Of a DNA stretch of 16,264 bases, positions 12,336 through 16,264 are shown piece after piece. How positions within the stretch are numbered: the first letter of the stretch is position 1; each line of letters begins with the position of its first letter. A program made the position numbers and the translations under genes. The stretch comes from JBDSKH01 sp050245915. GTDB lineage: Bacteria > Actinomycetota > Actinomycetes > Actinomycetales > Microbacteriaceae. The notes below the pieces were generated by a model. That model made no database searches. It saw only the letters and a list, made by a program, of their open reading frames with translations, and was not told where the DNA came from. The stretch lies in contig JBFWWZ010000052.1 of the NCBI GenBank assembly GCA_050245915.1, positions 1-16,264 of the forward strand, read 5' to 3'.

Positions 12336-14777
12336 CGCCGCGAGGTCGACTTCGGCGCGGATGCCCCAGTCGTGGTTGCCGGCGGGGTCGTCGATGATCT
12401 GACGCACCCGCCAGACGTCCGGCTCCTCCTCGATGAGGATGCGGGAGCTGCTGCGTGCGTCGGGTCCCGTGCCGATCTCATCGTGCTCGTCGTAGTAGGC
12501 GTCGAGGGCATCCGGCCAGCCGGCGTCGGGGTCGAGCGCGACCAGTTCGTCGTCGCGCTGCAGTGCGGCCAGCCGCACCCGGCGCCACAGCTCGTTGCGC
12601 ACCAGCACCAGGAAGGCACGCCGGTTGTGAGTGACATCCCGGTGGTCGAGCCTGTCGAGACCTCCCGCCCGGATCTCGACAGGCTCGATCACCGATGCGG
12701 TCAGCGCCTCCCACTCGTCGACGAGCGACGAATCCACCTGCCGCACCAGCTCGCCCAGCCACTCGATCAGGTCACGCAGCTCGTCGGTCTTGGCGTCATC
12801 CGGGATCGTCTGCCGGGCGGCGCGGTACGCGTCGGAGAGGTAGCGCAGCACCAGTCCCTCGCTGCGGCCGAGCTGGTAGAAAGCGACGAACTCGGCGAAG
12901 GTCATCGCACGCTCGTAGAGGTCGCGCACGACGCTCTTCGGCGAGAGCTCGAAGTCGCGCACCCACGGCTGGCTCGACGCGAACGTCTCGTACGCCTGCT
13001 CGAGCAGCTCCTCGAGCGGCTTCGGCCAGGTGACCTGCTCGAGCAGCTCCATGCGCTGGTCGTACTCGATCCCGTCGGCCTTCATCGCCGCGACCGCCTC
13101 CCCGCGCGCGACGTGCTGCTGCTGCAGCAGCACCGGGCGCGGGTCGTCGAGCGTCGACTCCAGGATGCTGACCATGTCGAGCGCGTACGTCCCCTCGGTG
13201 GTCGAGCCTGTCGAGACCGGGTCGAGCAGCTCGAACGCGGCGAGCGCGAACGGCGACAGCGGCTGGTTGAGCGCGAAGTTCGGCTGCAGGTCGACCGTAA
13301 GGCGCACGTCACCGTCCACCACCTCGACGACACCCGCCTCCTTCAGCGTGCGGTAGATGCCGAGCGCGCGCCGGGCGAGCTCGAACTGCCGGGCACGCGA
13401 CTCGTGGTTGTCGAAGACGAGGTCGCGGACGTTCGCGAAGACGTCTCCCCCGCGGCCGATGACGTTGATCAGCATCGCCGCGGTGATCTGCATCGAGCTG
13501 GTGAGGGTCTCCGGCTCCGCCGCGATCAGTCGCTCGAAGCTGCCCTCGCCCCAGTTCACGAACCCGTCGGGCGCCTTCTTCTTCACCAGCTTCTTGCGCG
13601 CCTTCGGGTCCACCCCCGCCTTGGCGAGACCCCGCGCGTTCTCGATCTCGTGCTCCGGAGCCTGCGCGACCACCTCCCCCGCGGTGTCGAACCCGGCGCG
13701 GCCGGCACGGCCCACCACCTGGTGGAACTCGCGCGCCGTCAGCTGGCGCATCCTCGTGCCGTCGTACTTGGTGAGCGCCGTGAGCAGCACGGTGCGGATC
13801 GGCACGTTGATCCCCACGCCGAGGGTGTCGGTGCCGCAGATGACGCGCAGCAGCCCGCGCTGCGCGAGCGTCTCCACGAGCCGCCGGTACTTCGGCAGCA
13901 TTCCGGCGTGGTGGACGCCGATTCCGGCTCGGACCAGGCGCGACAGGGTCGCACCGAACCCCGCCGAGAACCGGAACCCGCCGATCGCGTCGGCGATGGC
14001 ATCCCGATGCTCGCGTGTCGCCACGCGCGCGCTCGACAGCGCCTGGGCGCGTTCGACGGCCGCCGCCTGCGAGAAGTGGACGATGTAGACGGGGGCGAGG
14101 CCGCCATCCAGCAACTCCTCGACCGTCTCGTGCACCGGGGTCATCACGTAGCGGTAGTGCAGCGGCACCGGGCGCTCGACCCCGGTGACCTGGGCGACCT
14201 CGCGTCCGGTGCGGCGCTCCAGGTCGGTCGCGATCGCGGTGAGGTCGCCGAGGGTCGCCGACATCAGCACGAACTGCGTGTGCGGCAGCTGCAGCAGCGG
14301 CACCTGCCACGCCCAGCCGCGATCGGGGTCGGAGTAGAAGTGGAACTCGTCCATGACCACGACGTCGGCCTGGGTCGCCTCGCCCTCGCGCAGCGCGAGG
14401 TTCGCCAGGATCTCGGCGGTGCAGCAGATGATCGGGGCGTCCGGGTTGACGCTGGAATCGCCCGTCACCATGCCGACATTCGCGGCGCCGAAGGTGTCGA
14501 CGAGGGCGAAGAACTTCTCGCTGACGAGCGCCTTGATCGGCGCGGTGTACCAGCTGCGCCTGCCCTGGGCGAGAGCGGCGGCGTGCGCGGCGACCGCGAC
14601 CAGCGACTTGCCGGTTCCGGTGGGGGTGGAGAGCACCAGATGCCGGCCGAGCACCAGCTCGAGCACCGCCTCCTCCTGAGCCGGGTACAGCCGGATGCCG
14701 GACTCCCGCGCCCAGGTGTCGAACGCCCCCACGAACGCGTCAGGATCCCACGGATCCGGGAGCACGTCGGTCAGCAC
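12282..14777 (-). CDS. DEAD/DEAH box RNA helicase, DUF3516 type
   Basis: An 831-aa ATP-dependent helicase of the Ski2-like superfamily 2 type, with the actinobacterial DUF3516 C-terminal region; probably acts in RNA metabolism. Walker A is TPTGTGKS (51-58), motif Ia TAPIKALVSEKF (78-89), motif II DEFH (143-146), motif III SAT (173-175), motif V GTDTLGVGINVP (315-326) and motif VI QVVGRAGRAGFD (353-364). The region from ~420 to the end is DUF3516. Two stretches, 520-527 (PVSTGSTT) and 695-713, are encoded by palindromic repeat DNA. The first interrupts what I recall as a conserved DP-TYALD segment. The GTG start lies seven bases after TAGGGT, so the mRNA is probably leaderless. Helicase motifs are intact. 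Confidence 0.93.
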   Translation of the reverse strand: MLTDVLPDPWDPDAFVGAFDTWARESGIRLYPAQEEAVLELVLGRHLVLSTPTGTGKSLVAVAAHAAALAQGRRSWYTAPIKALVSEKFFALVDTFGAANVGMVTGDSSVNPDAPIICCTAEILANLALREGEATQADVVVMDEFHFYSDPDRGWAWQVPLLQLPHTQFVLMSATLGDLTAIATDLERRTGREVAQVTGVERPVPLHYRYVMTPVHETVEELLDGGLAPVYIVHFSQAAAVERAQALSSARVATREHRDAIADAIGGFRFSAGFGATLSRLVRAGIGVHHAGMLPKYRRLVETLAQRGLLRVICGTDTLGVGINVPIRTVLLTALTKYDGTRMRQLTAREFHQVVGRAGRAGFDTAGEVVAQAPEHEIENARGLAKAGVDPKARKKLVKKKAPDGFVNWGEGSFERLIAAEPETLTSSMQITAAMLINVIGRGGDVFANVRDLVFDNHESRARQFELARRALGIYRTLKEAGVVEVVDGDVRLTVDLQPNFALNQPLSPFALAAFELLDPVSTGSTTEGTYALDMVSILESTLDDPRPVLLQQQHVARGEAVAAMKADGIEYDQRMELLEQVTWPKPLEELLEQAYETFASSQPWVRDFELSPKSVVRDLYERAMTFAEFVAFYQLGRSEGLVLRYLSDAYRAARQTIPDDAKTDELRDLIEWLGELVRQVDSSLVDEWEALTASVIEPVEIRAGGLDRLDHRDVTHNRRAFLVLVRNELWRRVRLAALQRDDELVALDPDAGWPDALDAYYDEHDEIGTGPDARSSSRILIEEEPDVWRVRQIIDDPAGNHDWGIRAEVDLAASADEGVAVVRVLGVDRL
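12641..12693. repeat. Full palindromic repeat inside the helicase coding sequence
   Basis: Arm 12641-12662 (core GAGCCTGTCGAGACC) and arm 12672-12693 (core TCTCGACAGGCTCGA) are inverted copies matching at 20 of 22 bases, separated by nine bases (12663-12671). The 53-bp element stays open in the helicase frame and codes for residues 695-713, including EPVEIRAGGLDRLDH. The arm is the same sequence as the half element at 13197-13218. I recall this type of GTCGAGCCTGTCGAGAC repeat in Microbacteriaceae genomes. Confidence 0.8.
13197..13218. repeat. Half palindromic repeat inside the helicase coding sequence
   Basis: These 22 bases are identical to the arm at 12641-12662. There is no second arm next to it. 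In the helicase frame it codes for VSTGSTT (521-527), a different frame from the copy at 12641-12662, which gives GLDRLDH. Confidence 0.8.
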
Positions 14778-14784
14778 CGTACTG

Positions 14785-14790
14785 ACCCTA
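14785..14790 (-). promoter_or_regulatory. -10 element of the helicase gene (probably leaderless)
   Basis: TAGGGT on the minus strand lies seven bases before the GTG start at 14777. TTGACG further upstream (14804-14809) is only 13 bases away, too close to be a normal -35 partner. Confidence 0.45.
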
Positions 14791-14836
14791 CATATGGGGT
14801 AAGCGTCAACCCTTACTTCAGACTCGTCCTCTCCCG

Positions 14837-14842
14837 TACTAT
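14837..14842 (+). promoter_or_regulatory. -10 element of the DUF2510 gene pair
   Basis: TACTAT matches TATAAT at five of six positions. Transcription should start near 14849, giving a leader of about 49 bases. The -35 region is poor (TTACTT at 14813-14818, 18-base spacing). This differs from the leaderless genes in the window. Confidence 0.5.
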
Positions 14843-14847
14843 TTCCG

Positions 14848-14870
14848 CCAGGCGCACAAATGCGTCCTGG
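14848..14870 (+). other. Stem-loop at the 5' end of the DUF2510 mRNA leader
   Basis: CCAGG-CGCA (14848-14856) pairs with TGCG-T-CCTGG (14861-14870) around a CAAA loop, with one bulged T. It starts at the predicted transcription start, so the mRNA would begin with a hairpin, which could slow 5' decay. The ribosome binding site GAGGAG (14884-14889) lies outside it, eight bases before the GTG. Confidence 0.4.
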
Positions 14871-14897
14871 GGGCTATCTACGTGAGGAGCGTGCGTC

Positions 14898-16169
14898 GTG
14901 GCAGACGATGACGTGCGTGTACCGGCGGGCTGGTACCCCGATCCGCTCGGACTTCCGCAGTTGCGCTGGTGGGACAATCACGCCTGGACCGAGCACACCT
15001 CCGACGCCCGCCAGCCGATGGTGGCGCAGGAGACGGTCACGCAGACCACCCCGCTGCTCGCCTACGCCGACGACGAGCCCGAAGACCTCTCCACCGGCTC
15101 CTGGGACCTGAGCGACGACGGTCTCGGCTTCGATTCGATGGGCACCCGACGCGAGCGCCGTGAGCGTGAACGGCTCGAGACGGAGACCGGCGGCGGCGTC
15201 GCCGCGACCGTCGACGCCAGCGCGTTCGCCGACCCGCTGCTCTCGCTCGAGGCGCCCGTCAAAGACGAGGTCATCCCCGAGGAGCCCTCGCCCGCGTTCA
15301 AGATCGCCGAGACCCATCACATCCTCGACGACGCCCCGACCTCCGGCGCCTACGACCTCGGCGTGCGCTACGACGACCTGCTCGGCGACTCCGTCGGCAC
15401 CGGATCCCTGTTCGCCGGCGCCGGGCCGTCCGCCCCGCGGTCGTCGTTCACGCACGTCGGCGAGTCCGCGACCGGGTTCGTCCCCGAGCCGGCCGCCGAG
15501 CCGATGTACTCCGGATACGCCGGACGCGTCACCGCTCAGCTCGCCGAGGCCGAGGTCGACACCAACACCGGTCCGGCGTGGGTCATGACCCTGATCCCGG
15601 TGTACGCGCTGATGGCCGGCCTGCTGCTGCTTCTGTCGGGCATCTCGATCAAGCCCACCGCCCTCGCCATCGCCCTGCTGTACGGCATCCCGCACGTCGC
15701 CGGCATCATCCTGTCGGTGCTCGACTACCGGATGCTGAAGCGCCGCGGCATGCTGAAGCCCGCCACCTGGGCATGGGGCATCCTGGGCGCGCCGTTCTAC
15801 CTCATCGCCCGCCTGACCCGCACCGTGCGCGTCTCGGGCCAGGGTTTCGGCCCGCTGATCACCCTGCTGACGCTCGGTGCGGTCTCCGTCGGTGCGGCCC
15901 TCGCGGCGCCCGGCCTGATCATCCAGCTCAGCCCCGGATACTTCTCGGTCGAGGCGCAGCAGTCGGTGCGCAGCGACGCCGAGATCCTCGGCGCACGCCT
16001 CGTGGTGAACTGCCCCGACACGCCGCCGCTGCTCATCGGCCAGAGCTTCCAGTGCTCTGCGACCAACGAGAAGCAGGAGTTCTTCAACGTCACCGTGTCC
16101 CTCCAGCGGGCCAACGGCTGGATCGAGTGGCGCGTCGTCAACTGGGGCATCTACTCGATGGCCTCGTAG
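14898..16169 (+). CDS. DUF2510 domain membrane protein
   Basis: A 423-aa protein with a DUF2510 domain at the N terminus, PAGWYPDPLGLPQLRWWDN (9-27) plus HAWTEH (28-33). Next come an acidic low-complexity linker (~40-225) with an Arg/Glu-rich segment RRERRERERLETE (84-96), and four hydrophobic segments at about 227-247, 253-274, 288-306 and 318-342. The C-terminal ~75 residues, probably outside, contain VVNCPDTPPLLIGQSFQCSA with C372 and C386, resembling DUF4333. Function unknown; DUF2510 proteins are often envelope-associated in Actinobacteria. The GTG start is set by GAGGAG eight bases upstream and by the domain beginning right after it. A second DUF2510 gene follows after 32 bases. Confidence 0.85.
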   Translation: MADDDVRVPAGWYPDPLGLPQLRWWDNHAWTEHTSDARQPMVAQETVTQTTPLLAYADDEPEDLSTGSWDLSDDGLGFDSMGTRRERRERERLETETGGGVAATVDASAFADPLLSLEAPVKDEVIPEEPSPAFKIAETHHILDDAPTSGAYDLGVRYDDLLGDSVGTGSLFAGAGPSAPRSSFTHVGESATGFVPEPAAEPMYSGYAGRVTAQLAEAEVDTNTGPAWVMTLIPVYALMAGLLLLLSGISIKPTALAIALLYGIPHVAGIILSVLDYRMLKRRGMLKPATWAWGILGAPFYLIARLTRTVRVSGQGFGPLITLLTLGAVSVGAALAAPGLIIQLSPGYFSVEAQQSVRSDAEILGARLVVNCPDTPPLLIGQSFQCSATNEKQEFFNVTVSLQRANGWIEWRVVNWGIYSMAS

Positions 16170-16201
16170 CACCAGCTGACAACGACCCGGAGGGAGAAGC
16201 G

Positions 16202-16264
16202 GTGACGACAGAACAGACGACGCGTGTCGTCCCTGCCGGGTGGTACCAGGACCCGGCAGACGAC
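16202..16264 (+). CDS. Second DUF2510 domain protein (3' end outside window)
   Basis: Only 21 codons are present. GTG at 16202 follows a strong ribosome binding site, GGAGGGAG at 16189-16196, with five-base spacing. The product begins VTTEQTTRVVPAGWYQDPAD; PAGWYQDP is the opening of a DUF2510 domain, parallel to PAGWYPDP in the preceding gene. The two genes are probably a tandem pair on one transcript. The rest of the protein, and so its architecture, cannot be seen. Confidence 0.82.
   Translation, partial: MTTEQTTRVVPAGWYQDPADD

Noticed and set aside
14804..14809. TTGACG as -35 of the helicase promoter
   Set aside because: Only 13 bases from the TAGGGT -10, outside the normal 16-19 base range; no alternative -10 at proper spacing is convincing.
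12372..14885. 837-codon open frame on the plus strand opposite the helicase
   Set aside because: Low-complexity Arg/Asp/His/Leu composition without domains, fully antisense to a helicase with intact motifs.

Overview
The window is dense, high-GC DNA (third codon positions almost all G or C) with actinobacterial gene content. A 107-aa DUF7882-type protein, a DUF6328-type protein, DUF2510 proteins, a DUF3516-type helicase and short palindromic repeats point to Microbacteriaceae, most likely a Microbacterium-like organism. This placement rests on recognising families, not on a search. I see no tRNA, rRNA, CRISPR array, phage gene or insertion sequence. No stretch longer than about 120 bases lacks a gene.

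Layout: (1) 1-3138: the 3' part of a family 2 glycosyltransferase; a convergent alpha/beta hydrolase; then, divergent from the hydrolase, a two-gene membrane unit (DUF6328, then YihY/BrkB) joined by an ATGA overlap. (2) 3135-6737: a non-homologous end-joining (NHEJ) locus. Ku and a DUF7882 protein lie on the minus strand. LigD (polymerase-phosphoesterase-ligase order) is divergent on the plus strand. A 28-bp dyad-symmetric sequence lies between ku and ligD. (3) 6770-11787, all minus strand: DUF1761 membrane protein, PiT phosphate transporter, a 71-aa membrane protein overlapping pit, aspartase, an exported four-cysteine protein and a degenerate CPBP-family membrane protein. The last three overlap each other by GTGA junctions. 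(4) 11866-12335: a 97-aa membrane protein and a GTGA-coupled 59-codon small ORF. (5) 12282-14777: a large DEAD/DEAH helicase on the minus strand with palindromic repeat DNA inside its coding sequence at two places. (6) 14898-16264: two tandem DUF2510 proteins, the second cut by the window edge.

Four genes (starts at 1601, 1640, 4383 and 11866) have a TAGNNT hexamer exactly six bases before the start codon, and two more (11318, 14777) have one at 8 and 7 bases. This is the arrangement expected for leaderless mRNAs. Clear Shine-Dalgarno sequences occur at aspA and at the two DUF2510 genes.

Main leads: the palindrome at the ku/ligD divergence, DUF7882 as a possible NHEJ partner, repeat-derived peptides inside the helicase, a PHO-box-like direct repeat before pit with its overlapping 71-aa partner, and the GTGA-coupled aspA-exported protein-CPBP cassette.
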